DNA of 64,000 bases from assembly GCA_018806915.1 (NCBI GenBank), contig JAGKQI010000046.1:248001-312000 (forward strand). Reading direction: 5' to 3'. How positions within the stretch are numbered: the first letter of the stretch is position 1; the number at the start of each line of letters is the position of its first letter. A model generated the notes under the pieces. The model did not search any database. It was not told the origin of the DNA and was given only the letters and a program-made list of their open reading frames with translations. Shown one piece after another: positions 10,701 through 21,212 of this stretch. The DNA is from Phytophthora colocasiae (lineage: Eukaryota > Oomycota > Peronosporomycetes > Peronosporales > Peronosporaceae). Position numbers and translations under genes: made by a program.

Positions 10701-13480
10701 GACGACGGCGTGCGCGGTTGCGGCGAGAAGCTGGACAAGGACCACCAGCAAAGGGCGCGATACGAGCGGCGGCTGGCACGCGACGTCGACCAAAACGACG
10801 GGCGGCGAAACAAGGGCAGTCAAGGGCGGTGCAGCACGCGGCGGATGGCGATACGGCGGGCGCCACTAAGGAAGGAACGAGTATGGGCGGTGTGGCGTCG
10901 GAAACGGGAGCGACTGCATGCTCGCTCGACACACAGGATGAGGAGAAGAACGGGGACGAGAAGCCCGTAAAGACGGCGGTAGAGACGCACTCGGGTGACG
11001 CGGCAGCTGGAAGACGGCGACGGCGACGGCGGAAGGCGACGACGGTACCCGACCAACGGGTGACTCGGGCCACTACGAGGAAAGAAGACGAACGGCAATG
11101 GCAGGCGGAGGCCGAGCGAGTGCTGCGGGACTTTGCTATGGACGAGGAGACGAATAGAGCGGCAGCGACGGCGCAGGATTCGGCAGTGCACGACGTGACG
11201 GCGGCACACAACCGTGTGATGCTAGAGGCTACGACAGGGGCGGTGACCGGACGCGATGCTGAGGCGAGGTGCAGTACGGCTCCAGTACGAAACGAGGCGG
11301 ACATGGATTACGGCGACGGAGTGCTGGCTATGGAAGCGGGTAACCTGATAGCGAACGGCGAGTCGGTGAACCCGACAGAGACGGCGGCAGACGTGGTGAA
11401 CAACGGCACGGCAGACGCGTACGGCCGTACGGCGCAGGACGAGACTCGGAGTAACACGGTGGCGGACGTGGGAATGGATCGGGAGCAAGCGGCAGCCGAG
11501 ACGCACGGCACGACGGTGAGCAGAACGGACGCGGCACCGGGAGTGGTGAGCGACGAGCAGCCAAGAGCGGAAGCAGCGACGAGAAGCACGGATCCGGCGT
11601 GCGTACCGACGGCAAGAACGGACGACTCGGCGTTGGGGAATGAGGCGCCGACTGAGCACCTGCAGGCGAGTGACAATACGGTGGTGACGCAAGTGGCGTC
11701 GGGCGACCAGCGCGAGGATGAGTCGATGGTGGATGCAGCGTTGGGCGAGACAGTAGTGGCTGGAGCGACGGACGGGCACGACGGAGATCACCGACGGCGG
11801 CGTGCGGCGGAAGTCGAGAGACGACGATTGACGGAGCAAACCCTGCAAGTGACTGACGACGAGATCCAGGAGGAGCGGCGAAGAGTCGGTTGGTGCAGCG
11901 ATTGTTAGCCGAGGGCGAGTATCGAGGGCAGAAGGTGTCCAAGGTGTTCGGACTGGTGTTGATTGAGACGGCGAAAGGACAGCGGGTGATTCTACCCCCG
12001 GCATTGTGGGCCGTGGTGTTCAAGGAGTGTGTGGGCGGGCCATTTTCGGGCTCCACACACTCACGCGAGGATTGCAGCGACGTACTGGTGGCCTGGACTA
12101 CAAAGCGAGGTGAAGAAATGGGTGCGCGGCTGTAGGGAATGCGGAAGCAGGAAGGCGAGGCCCAGACAGGTGGTGCCGCCACTGCGCAGTATTCGAGGAG
12201 GTGACGTAGGCGACAGGTGGGCTTTGGACGTGGCAGGCCCATTACCTGCGAGCGATGGCGGCAAGCGTTACGTGATAGCAGCGGTGGAGTATGTGACGCG
12301 CTATGTGGTGGCGACGACGGTGGATCGGCACGTGGCGGAGAATGTGGCCGAGTTCCTGATGAAGGACGTGGTTTTGAAATTTGGGCCGTTCCGGGAGCTG
12401 TTAACGGACGGAGCACCCGAGTTGACCGGCAGGGTGATCGAGGAGTTGGTGACGATGTTGCAGGCGAGGAAGACGAACCCCGTGCCTTACCGACCCCAGA
12501 TGATCGGCTTGGTGGAAAGGTTTAACAGGACGTGGAAGGACATCGTAGCGACATTCATGCAGGACGAAGAGCAGCGCGACTAGGAGCGTTGGGTGAGCTT
12601 TGCGGTTTATTCCTACAATTCTGGGCGGCACTCGACGGTCGCATTGTCCCCGAACGAGTTGATGTTAGGACGGCGATTGAAGAGCCCGAACGAGTTATTG
12701 CGAACGACGGGACGGACGGAGGCTGGTGAGCTGAGCACTTATCACCAGAAGTTGGTGGCGACATTGAGGAGAAGCCATGAACGCGCAGAGAAAGCGAGGA
12801 TGCGCGAGCAGCAACGGCAAGCTCGGCACTATGACAAGCAGGTGAGGCGGCGACGGACGTTCCGGACGAATGACAGGGTGTGGGTGTATCGGCCGCCAAG
12901 AGGGCCGAAGGCGACGAAGTTAGCGCACCAATGGATGGGGCCAATGCGGATAATTGAGGCGGTCGGTTACGACAACTATCTGCTGGAACGAGAAGACACG
13001 GAGGGTGACGGAGAACAGGTGATCGCCCACGTATCGTTTTTAGTTTCCTATCACTACCCGGAGGATTTTCTGGTGAAAGCGGCGAAGGACATTGCGGACG
13101 AGCTGCAGTACGAGAATGAGGAAGCGGACGGTGACGCAAGACCGAAGGACAGCGAGACTGGTAGAGCAGCGAAGGCTCCAGTGCGCGAGGCGACGGGAGC
13201 AGGAAGAAAGAGACGACGTCGAAGAACAGTGGCGCGTGAAACGACAGGCGAGCAGCAGGACGAGCCTTTGGTGGAACTGCGACGGCGGAGAAGACGAAAC
13301 GCCGCGGGGCAGTACATCTTGGAGTTCGAGCTCCAACCTGAACGGGAAGTGCGACGACGACCAACCGACGGAGAACTTGAAGGAGGCGATGGCCGACGAT
13401 GGGTTTCGGTCGACGAATATGAGAAGCTGTTTAGAGACGGTAGAGTCGTGGGAGACTCCAAATGTGGGGAAGGCGTGTAG
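7772..13480 (+). pseudogene. pol: Element A pol: protease, RT, RNase H, integrase (broken)
   Basis: In the -1 frame after gag. The aspartic protease core reads KLDSCARYSIAG (8570), with Cys where DSG or DTG is usual, and ends LLGVDFM. RT has FCIDYRALNK, MPFGLTNAPSTFQ and the catalytic YLDD (about 9877). RNase H begins VVTDASVVGLG and includes TDHSALRWL. A long Ala/Thr-rich, low-complexity linker (about 10680-11850) precedes the integrase. The integrase has CRECG in its zinc-binding region, the DDE residues in ALDVAGP, LLTDGAPE and VERFNRT, and a basic C-terminal domain. Lesions: TGA at 10211 and TAG at 12581 (both at sites that look like original TGG), TAA at 10487, and frame changes near 11880 and 12020. 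The final codons run into the 3' LTR. Not translatable as one polyprotein as it stands. Confidence 0.85.
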
Positions 13481-14372
13481 CGGGTTGGATCTGGAGACGG
13501 CGGTGAACGGCGAACCTAAGGACAGCGAACCTAAGGACGGTGAGAGGAACGTGTCGGCCGTGGAGCGCGTGGTTGAAGGACGGCACCAGCACAGCGCGAA
13601 CGTGGAGGTCCAGTGTGGCCAGGAACGGCGAATGAGCGGCGAGCGCAGCGCGCTGCCGAGTTAGTGATTGGACGTGGGAACCTACGAGAAGATGTGTTCG
13701 ACGGAGGCTGATCAACGGAAGTGGTACGACGGGAGCGGTCTGGACGATGAGGAGCGTTTTGAGCGGCGGCGAGGCCGGAGCTACAGTTTGGAAGTTGCCA
13801 CGAAGGGCGCAGTGTTGAGACGTGGACGTGGGCTGCAAGTCTTCAGCGACTTCAAGAGGAAGGGTGCTTTCGAACGGTGGTGCGAGAACGAGGAACCGGC
13901 GGACGACGACCGGGCTGGAGTGGCGCCGGGCGTTGTTGGCGGGCTGGAACCTGGTGAACGACCTGCTGGACGAACCGTAGGAGACATTGTAGTTGAAAGA
14001 GACGTGGACGTGGGGCTGTGAGTCTTCAGCGACTTCAAGAGGAAGGGCACTTTCTGACGACGGAGTGGAAGCAAGGAACTGGCGGACAATTACCGGCGGA
14101 AGTGGCGCTGGACGTTGTTGGCGGGCTGGAACCTGGTGGACGATCTGTCGGAGGAACCGTAGAGGACTCAGCAGTTGAGGTAGACGTGTATTGAGAAGTT
14201 AATAAATAGGATCGACCGTAACGTTTTACGGGAGATCCGGCGCAGTACCAAGTGGGTGCTGTTGGCCAGTGGACGAGTTGAAGAGCAAGTGAACGCCTGT
14301 TCGTCGCCCTAGGACAACAGCGGGCTATACGACACGCCCAACTAGCCGGGCGAGATAACAGGCTACGCTACA
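13476..14372 (+). repeat. Element A 3' LTR (897 bp)
   Basis: Same termini as the 5' LTR. It is 58 bp shorter because one of the two GCCACGAAGGGC repeats and the DNA between them are missing. The purine-rich GTGGGGAAGGCG just upstream (13464-13475) is the likely polypurine tract. Confidence 0.95.
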
Positions 14373-16083
14373 ATCCCATTCTACGATTTAGTGGCCATCT
14401 TTATCAACTGCAAGTGGCTGAAACTCCTGCGCTGTGTCAAGGTTTTCAACGTCGTAAACTACTTCTGACGAGTTAAACCGTCGCAGCGTCACCAATGATA
14501 CCAAGCGCTTCTGGCACGTCTGCTTCCTGTACTTGCTGACGATTTATTGGACAGCATGTGCGTACTTAGCTGTGTCCATGGAAACTGGGTTTACTGCCCT
14601 GTGGAATTCCTGGCTGCCATCACAAGAGTTGGAAGTCTTGGATTCCGACAACCCATCGTCGTCAAAACTTTTCTTACGATTTTTGAGGGGACTCTTCTTC
14701 GCAACGACCATGTTTGTCAAGAAAGGATATACTCCGGAGCCTGATACGGCGTCGTTGTACACGTTTCATATCGCCATTTCATTTATTGGCCTTATCGTCA
14801 TGTCCTTCGTGATCGGAGAACTGGCCAGTTTGTTTATTTCCTACATTGGGCTGGAAGTTGAGTTTCGCAAGAACTACATCGCTGTGGAATTGTACCTGTC
14901 ACGGTTACGCGTTAGTGATCGCATCCGAGCTTGAACGGATGCATTCATGACTTCCCTGTGGTCTTCTCATGCTGGGGTTAACTACGAAGACCTACTTGAA
15001 GAACTGCCCTAGGAAATTTGTGCTGCTTGTGTACTTCATGTATCCAAGAAGCCGCTAGAATGGTTCGTGATGAAAGTGATCACTCCTGTGTGTTGGGAAG
15101 GTGAAGAAGCCATCGAAACACTAACGCTCTCGTTGGCAGAACATCTTCGTTTTGAGAGCTATCCACGTGATGAAAACGTTGTGACTGAAGGTAGCATCGT
15201 GAGAGCCATGTACTTCGTGATCAAGGGCCATCTCACTATGCGAAGTCGGTCAATAACGCATCGACCACTTGGGCTACGTGACGGCAGCTACTTTGGCGAA
15301 CGTGGCCTCCTTGGTTGTACGATCAGTGCGTACACGATTCGCACCTCTCGAGCATGTGACTTGTTGTCTTTGAGCTCCGAGGCTTTTGCCCAGGTCTTAC
15401 AAAAATACTCATTCACTCGTCTTGCGCTGAAGCTCTGTGATCGAGCGTACAGACACCTCAAGGAACAGTACATTGCAACTTGCGCGAGAAATGAAATGGA
15501 AGGACACTGGGGCAAAGCACTATTTCACACACTTGGAAAGATTAAACGCAGTCATGTAGCTACTGAAGAAAAAGACTCTCTGAAGCCAGACCAAGTTACA
15601 GCAACGAATGCTACCACGCCAGACGAAGTCACAAGATCTTCCGACGGCAACATTACGACTGTATTATCGTTTGCTACTGCGGAGAAAGCTGTTGGTTCTG
15701 ACGGAACAGCCACTGCACCCGATGAGAAGGTAGTTGAGACTTCTACCGAGAAGATTCACAAAGATGCACCATTTTGTGGCGTACCAAGCAACCTATCGGA
15801 CAAGTTGGACGAACTGCCAGTCCACATTGACGAGATGTTTATGGCCCTGAATACACCGCGAGCCTGTTTCGAGGCTTTTGCACCCCTGCTAAATATTTTG
15901 TTACCGACGGATCCGCTGGACTGGAAAGCTAGCTTTTGGGAATGTATCCCGAAACCCGTTAACAGATCAGACACATCGGGATCACTCGCCATCTACAAAA
16001 TCTGCTCAACAGAACCACGACGCACCACAGGAGCCACCTCCAGAGCGTACAGATACAACTGGAAGTCTACAGACTACCGATAG
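14373..16083 (+). pseudogene. Cyclic-nucleotide-gated ion channel, module 2 (3' half of split pseudogene)
   Basis: The reading frame left at 4440 resumes here: ...DVIAA joins IPFYDLVAIF when element A and one ATCC are removed. Seen next are membrane helices (VCFLYLLTIYWTACAY, IAISFIGLIVMSFVIGEL), a C-linker, and a second cyclic-nucleotide-binding domain with DGSYFGERGLL (about 15280). A low-complexity tail runs to TAG at 16081. Stops at about 14467 (TGA), 14932 (TGA) and 15009 (TAG) and at least one frame change show decay independent of the insertion. The pore selectivity motif of this module is not recognisable (KKGYTPEP in that region). A non-functional relic of a two-module channel. Confidence 0.75.
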
Positions 16084-16109
16084 CTCGAAGAAGATAGTTT
16101 AACAAACCC

Positions 16110-16218
16110 TTTTTAAGATTTCTTACACTTGTCCACACTGGAGATGTTGCTACTTGATCTCCTTATAAAGATAATAATACACACACACACACACACACTT
16201 GATCAACGCGTTCATGCA
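16110..16218 (+). repeat. Inverted repeat partner of 50355-50436
   Basis: A core of about 47 bp (16110-16157), including TTACACTTGTCCACACTGGA, recurs inverted at 50389-50436 with one indel. Weaker inverted similarity continues to about 16218. It could be the terminal repeat of an outer DNA element or part of the larger inverted duplication. No target duplication is evident because similarity continues through the apparent ends. Confidence 0.5.
16179..16198. repeat. (AC)10 microsatellite
   Basis: Twenty bases of perfect AC dinucleotide repeat within the inverted-repeat segment. It is absent from the partner near 50370. Confidence 0.95.
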
Positions 16219-16273
16219 GCCATAGATCGTCGTCGATTGGTGAATCGACCACGTCTGGAAACTGCGGCTTGCC

Positions 16274-16792
16274 TCATAGAGCTAGCTCTGGACGTTCGAG
16301 ACATTTCCAGTGCCTTCGCCATGCAAGCTTCATGGTAGCCTTGGAGCTCGCTAGTTCTTCACGTGCCACTTCAAGTGCATCAGCCTTAGCTGCATCCGTG
16401 AGGCACGTCGAGCAGAAACTCCGTTTCTCCTCGAGAACAGTACGTTGGTCGGGAGCCACGACACACACGAGCTGCTTATTGCAACATCGCGTGCACACTT
16501 GTCGCGAACAGCTCTTGCAAGTCTTGTGGCCCGTTCCAAGCAGTCCGAAGCTCCGAGAACACACTGCACAGCGACGTCGAATAGACCACGGCTGCTGAGC
16601 TGGTAGTGGTTGGTCATCTGACAAGGACAACGACGTCGTGCAGCCGAACGTCTTGCGCATTCGCCACACCAGCTTCTTCATCAGTGCACATTCTCGCTTC
16701 CGTGCGAAACTCGACCATTGTGTAGCAATAGCTTGGAGCGACATAGTGTTAACCCTTCCAGCCCGGCTGATTTTGACCTTCTTACGCTGCAT
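16274..16792 (-). pseudogene. FYVE-like zinc-finger protein fragment
   Basis: 172 codons from an ATG at 16792. It has a Cys-rich domain with paired CxxC motifs: CAVCSRSF, CKSCSRQVCTRCC and a closing FCSTCL. The spacing and RRRC opening resemble the FYVE/FYVE-related fingers common in oomycete membrane-trafficking proteins, which bind phosphatidylinositol 3-phosphate. The classical R(R/K)HHCR core is not clear, so lipid binding is doubtful. No START-like or other partner domain is present, and sequence downstream of the stop continues in another frame, so this is probably a captured gene fragment. A TTAA followed by a piggyBac-like end (16748) lies within its 5' end. Confidence 0.45.
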
Positions 16793-17008
16793 TATAAAGC
16801 ACAGTTATACTTGTAAAGAACGTCGCTAAAAGGGCTTGGAGAACGCGTGACTCGCACCGCATTTCCTTTACGTGGAACAAAAAAACATTTAATGTGGGGC
16901 AGCGCCTCAAAAGTAGGAAAATGACACGTTACGGTAGAACACAAAACGAATGTTGGGTCTTTCACATCTGCTCATTCTCTGAACCAACGCACAAACGGGC
17001 GTCGCGGC
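16793..17008. other. Spacer between FYVE-like fragment and element C
   Basis: AT-richer sequence with no convincing gene. It might belong to a piggyBac-type end beginning at the TTAA at 16745-16748, which shares GCCCGGC-GATTTTG with the sequence beside the piggyBac gene at 53,845. Confidence 0.3.
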
Positions 17009-17530
17009 TTATCTGAGCAGCCAACCAGCGCTCGTAGAGTCCAAATGTCGCAGCGTGCACCCGGCCATGTTGTTCAACAACACATCCTTGCGAGGGATCG
17101 GCGTCTGTGCTGGCACAGTCGCGCTGTTCAGCTTATTGTAAGCATGAACCAGACGCCACTTCCCGTTCGGCTTGCGAACGCAGAAGGTTGCCGTCGAGTG
17201 CGGGGACTTCGATTCCCGTACCATTTCCGCTTTAGCCTTAGCGGCGAAGATCGCATCAATGACGTGCCTCATCCCTCGGTCTGGTGGGAGTTTTGAGGGT
17301 GGGTCCTTGGACACCACGTCCTCAAACTCCTTCACTAAAGGATACAACGGATCCTTCGGAATCTTCAGAATCTCGGAGCCCGTGCGCGACGCACACTGCT
17401 TCCGGAACTCCTCCAGGACGTCTTCGTCCATCACTGAGGAGGAGTTCAACTCCTCTGGAGTGGGCTCCGGCCTATGGAGAACCATCTCCGATATCTCCCC
17501 GGCCTTCAACTCGGCCAGGAAGTCCTTCAT
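17009..17530 (-). pseudogene. pol: Element C RT N-terminal fragment
   Basis: Encodes a pre-RT segment (DPPSKLPPDRGMRHVID) and the first RT blocks: FCVRKPNGKWRLVHAYNKLN and TPIPRKDVLLNNMAG. It breaks off after the start of the next block (LRHLDSTSAGWLL, degraded from an original LD..DGY-type motif), well before the YxDD catalytic site. It is therefore inactive. Upstream in the same direction is a repeat-bearing linker (17735-18080). Confidence 0.7.
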
Positions 17531-17734
17531 CGCGACTTCCTCAGCTCTTATACCTCAGGCAGGGGTGCCAACTCGATGGCCCCCGCCTTCACGCGATGCC
17601 CGGTCACGCCGTCGAAGATGTGATAGCATTCTTCGACCGGCTGTGACCTAGGAGCCTTGAGCTCCTGTCCTAAGTCCTCGTGGACTGGTATTCTACCAAC
17701 CCCGGTTTACGACCATGGCGTGGGGCTAACTTAC

Positions 17735-18080
17735 CCACACCCGGTGATGCCACTACGATGGCATCACGAACCCTCATGGCTCCATGCGGAACTACGTTAC
17801 CCGCATTGGAAACACCCTTGGTGTCTTCCTGATCAGTTATGGTCTGAGCGACCTTGCGTGGAACTACTTCTCTCACGCCTGGTGATGCCATTCCTTCGGC
17901 ATCACGAGCCCTCGTGGCTCCATGCGGAACTGCGTTACCCGCATCAGTTATGGTCTGAGCGACCTGGCGTCGAACTACTTCTCGTACGCCCTGCAATGCC
18001 ACTACTTCGGCATCGCGAGCCATCTTGGCTCCCTGCGGAACTCTTTCATTCGCTTGTGGACCTAAGTTACCCACCTGGTT
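17735..18080 (-). repeat. Imperfect tandem repeats in the protease-RT linker of element C
   Basis: Three units of about 36-48 codons share VPHGA-RARDAE, GVREVV and VAQTITD. In DNA the recurrent core is GGTGATGCCA followed by GGCATCACG. The units lie in the pol linker region and show size variation typical of slippage. Confidence 0.7.
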
Positions 18081-18244
18081 AATGCCTTCGGGCACTACCA
18101 CAGTCTCAGCCTGTACGTCGCTGCGACTTCATGCGTGGGGCCCTGCTGTCGTTGCAGACCCACACGTAGGGCAAGGGCCTCCGCCCGTTGCCCCAGCCAT
18201 CCATGGCCCACGATCACTTCTCGTGTGGGGCGGTGTAGCACCGA

Positions 18245-18745
18245 CTACACCAGCCCCCAAATACTCCTCGGACGCTGCCATGTCCTGGCGGTTCCAGCGA
18301 ACGCCCTTAGTCCTGACAGAGGTGGGAACATTACTCGCCAAGGCTCTGTCAGAGACTGCGGGCCGGCTGCTTTGCCGCGCCAATCGATCCAGGGCTCGTG
18401 CTTTTCAAGCCACGGCATCCCTAGGCTCAAGTCGTACTTGTCCATCTCGAGGACAATGAACGACTCCACGCTGTCGAAGTCCTCAAACTTCACAGCCAGG
18501 TCCACTTGGACCTTTGGCACTTCCACCACCGTACCATCGGCTAGTCGTACGGCGACTAGCCGACTTCCCTTGCTCTCACATAGAGCGTCTTCAAACTTGC
18601 CGCGGTTCCTCGCGACAGTTTGTCGGCGAGCAAAGTTCTTGCTCGCCCCAGAGTCTATCAAGACTCTAAAGGGGTTGTTGAACCCCCGTACACTCGCGTG
18701 TACCACCAGCAGCCCACCGCTGCCCTTCTCCGCTTTGAGTCCCAA
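18245..18745 (-). pseudogene. pro: Element C aspartic protease
   Basis: Retropepsin-like fold with VLIDSGASKNF (catalytic D-S-G) followed by a strand pattern ending LGMPWLEKH, where Gypsy proteases usually have LGxDWL. The frame equals that of gag but is separated from it by stops at 18833 and just beyond. The protease would process the Gag-Pol polyprotein. The active site is intact, but the element is not. Confidence 0.75.
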
Positions 18746-18832
18746 GACTCTCTGGGGCTAAGTCTCCATTGCGTGTGCCTCCCGCACCACACGCATGGGG
18801 ACTTAGTGTTTCCCCAGTAGGGCGCCCCACCC

Positions 18833-19846
18833 CTACTGGTCCCCGGAGTTCCCCTGACTCTTGGGCGCCGGCTTCTTCCAGCGGCCCTTAGAGCCCTGAG
18901 GCTTGGAATACCTCTTCCATTGCCCCCCAGAGGGGCAGACACGTGCGAAGTGTCCGAAACGCCCGCACTCGAAACAGCGGATGCGTTTCTGCTCGGCGAG
19001 CCCCAAGTCCATAGGGGCTGACCCCGAGCCTGCTCTATTCCCAGGAGCACTGACCGACGCCGTCGTTGGCCCGCTGTGGCCTTGCCACGCAGAGGCAGGA
19101 GTCTGAGCCTGTGTATGGCTGTACGCCTCCTGGTGCGCGACTTGAATCGCCTCCTCCATCGTATTGGCCTGCACGCGGAACAATTGAGTACGGGCCGGGC
19201 TTACTCTTAAGCCGTCCATGAACACAGTTACTTGGATGTGTTCAGGTAGGGGGTTCCCTACCAGAGATGCTGCGAGAACGCACATCTCTTAGATGTACTC
19301 GTGCAGGTCACGTTTCCCTTGCTTGCAGGCTAGGAAGCGTGACCGCTGGCGATACTCATAGTTCGCCGGGAGGAATGCGGCCCGAAGCTGTTCGCACAGC
19401 TGGGCCCAGGATGTAAAACATCCAGGCGACGTCGCTTCGCGCGTGTACGCCCATGTCTTCGCTCGGCCTCCGAGGTTAGATAACGCGAAAGCGACTCGGA
19501 GTCGCTCCACCGAGATGAGATCCGCCTCCATGGCGAGCTCAACTTCTCGGATCCAAAAGTGAAGGTTTTCACCTTCTTTCCCTTCATAGGGAAGAACCTT
19601 GAGTCTTAAAGGCTTGGGTTGAGCCGACCTCGGTTCAACCACAGGAGCCCCAAAGGTTCCTCGAATGTGCTCGATGAGCCCACGTTCGTACATGTCGAAC
19701 GCCGCCACGCTTTCGACCTGCTCGGCCGGCGTCGCCACCGCCAAGCTTTGGAAGGCATCCATCCCAAAGATGCACGCCATCTTCCGGACCGACTCAAACT
19801 GCGAGTCGGTCAAGTGAGGAAACTCGCTTCTATCCATCTTGGCCAA
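18833..19846 (-). pseudogene. gag: Element C gag
   Basis: A capsid-type region (LRLKVLPYEGKEGENLHFWI, WAQLCEQLRAAFLP) is followed by a nucleocapsid with one CCHC knuckle, CFECGRFGHFARVC. A TAA at 19286-19288 interrupts one continuous frame. The likely ATG is at codon 4 (MDRSEF) rather than the upstream TTG. Gag here would package element RNA; the stop makes it defective. Confidence 0.75.
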
Positions 19847-19861
19847 CTACTTCTGGCCACA

Positions 19862-20230
19862 GAGGATTCAGGTAATCAATCTACCCGCGTAGGCGTAGGA
19901 TTGACTACAAGTGCTATTAAGTGTGACGGGGGTCACACAGCACTTCACACAGAGGAAGGCTTGGAGTATACAAACTCCTAGTGAACGGCAGTTCACTCGG
20001 CCCCCAAAGACTTGGGGAGACTAACTAAAGATTAGGCAGATTTAAGACTGAATATATTATAGATACTTGTATGCTTGGCCTGCAATACAAACTAAAAGAA
20101 ATCTATAGTGTAACCTATATAGAAGGTGATAGAGGTGTCACCATGATGTGTGACACACCAAATGTATCCACTTCGGAAGAGTGACTAAGGTCACTCTTCA
20201 ATGTAACCCCGTTAGTAACGGGCCGTTACA
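19862..20230 (-). repeat. Element C 5' LTR (approximate inner boundary)
   Basis: Read on the minus strand it begins TGTAACGGCCCGTTAC and runs to about the CTCTG before TGGCCAGAAG, a candidate primer-binding site beginning TGG. No second LTR is in the window for comparison, so both ends are inferred. Confidence 0.5.
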
Positions 20231-20258
20231 GATAGCTTGGAACGGACGGGTCGCTTCC
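20231..20258 (+). repeat. 26-bp fragment identical to element D antisense gene
   Basis: GATAGCTTGGAACGGACGGG and the next six bases recur exactly at 45163-45188, inside the antisense ORF of element D. The continuation of that gene is found at 50197-50350, on the far side of the pogo-like insertion. Confidence 0.75.
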
Positions 20259-20315
20259 TAACGGAAATTCCCGATTAATACCCTCTACCCGAATAGTGCC
20301 CTCCGAGGGTAACCC

Positions 20316-20891
20316 TGTCCCGAGTGAGAACGGTGGCCACCGTCTCGGGCACGGTCCCGACCGTTCCCCCTCTCAAACCCGATCCACGACCCGTCGCATT
20401 GTGGAAGACCATATGTATGGCGAAGAGTTGTTCGAGCCGGCCCCGGTCGCAGCCAGCACGAGGGTGAGTGCGCGCCGCTATTGCTAGAGAAACGAGGTCT
20501 GCGCGGCCAAGAAAGAGCGTAGAGCGTGCGCCAGGTTGCGTGTGAGCTGATGCCAAGGACGGAGGACACGGACTAGAGCTACGCTGGGCTTAACAGCGCC
20601 CCGAGTATGCATGAGGAAGGGGTGAGTGGTACCGTCGAGGAGGTACGGACCCGGGAAGGACAAGGAAGAGGACTTTGGAGGACATGAGACGTTGGAAAGC
20701 AGTGAAGGAAGGGCGTGCTGGTGGAGGTCAGTCGTGAATTTACCTTGGGCACCGCAGCACAAGCCCCAAGTCAAAGAATAATCGCTTTTTATATTTTTCT
20801 TTACTTTTGTGGTGCGCCTTTATAGCTCTACCGTTCCGTTCTACTTGTATCCCGCAGCGTCTACCGTCCCGCCCAAGACCGACTCGCGACA
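20316..20891 (+). repeat. Element B 5' LTR (576 bp)
   Basis: Differs from the 3' copy by three substitutions seen by eye: G/T in GGCACG(G/T)TCCCG, G/A in GTGCG(C-G/C-A)CCGC, and T/A in CTTGTA(T/A)CCCG. It contains an AT-rich box (TTTTTATATTTTTC, about 20790) that may be promoter-related. Confidence 0.95.
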
Positions 20892-21212
20892 CGTGGTGGA
20901 GAAGCAGGGTACGGCATTCGTTGTCAAGTAAGAGCAAGTCGGAAGAGCCCGTGGAGTTGAAGAACCCGGCGTGTACGCGGTCTGGTATCGAGTCCAGACG
21001 GTCACGGTTGAGAAGCAAAGTCTCGGGGGCGCAGGGAGCGCGGAATTCCCGAGTTTGTGAGTTCCCACGGAACAGAAGTTGGAGTAACGAGAGTATTGGT
21101 CGGAAGAGTGAAGGTCAGAAGTAGAAGACGGTCCGGAAGAATTGGAAGTGAAGCGTTGAAGTATTGGAAGTTAAGTATTGGAAGGGAATTGGGAGTATTG
21201 GAAGTTTGAAGA
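20892..21212 (+). other. Element B leader with weak primer-binding site and TATTGGAAG repeats
   Basis: TGGTGGAGAAGCAGGG starts two bases after the LTR and could be the primer-binding site, although I cannot match it to a tRNA. From 21138 to 21230 the word TATTGGAAG or ATTGGAAG occurs about five times. No ATG-initiated ORF of note precedes gag. Confidence 0.5.

Larger units (their letters stand above)
4441..14372 (+). mobile_element. Element A: complete Ty3/Gypsy LTR retrotransposon (about 9.9 kb)
   Basis: LTRs at 4441-5395 and 13476-14372 begin TGTAGCG and end CGCTACA, a perfect 7-bp inverted terminus. The target duplication is ATCC (4437-4440 and 14373-14376). Removing the element plus one ATCC rejoins the channel reading frame exactly. 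The order gag, protease, RT, RNase H, integrase is that of Ty3/Gypsy. The LTRs differ by about four substitutions plus one 58-bp indel, so the insertion looks recent, yet the coding region has about seven frame or stop lesions. Confidence 0.95.
17009..20230 (-). mobile_element. Element C: 5' part of a Ty3/Gypsy retrotransposon, truncated inside RT
   Basis: Minus-strand order from right to left is LTR (to 20230), gag, protease, linker, RT. RT stops around its second conserved block and nothing recognisable follows left of 17009, so more than half of pol and the 3' LTR are missing. The right boundary at 20230 is inferred from the LTR start TGTAACGGCC and from the next base matching the element-D antisense gene. 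Confidence 0.75.

Noticed and set aside
11328..12416. 362-codon minus-strand ORF in element A
   Set aside because: Pro/Ser/Arg-rich shadow of the linker and integrase. Unlike the B and D antisense ORFs, it overlaps a proven sense gene.
17735..18080. CRISPR-like array
   Set aside because: Units are 100+ bp, imperfect, in-frame protein repeats within a retroelement; no spacers or cas genes, and the DNA is eukaryotic.
18800..18815. GGGAAAC slippery site after element C gag
   Set aside because: The heptamer is not phased with gag codons (the gag/protease frame reads GGG AAA), and protease is already in the gag frame.
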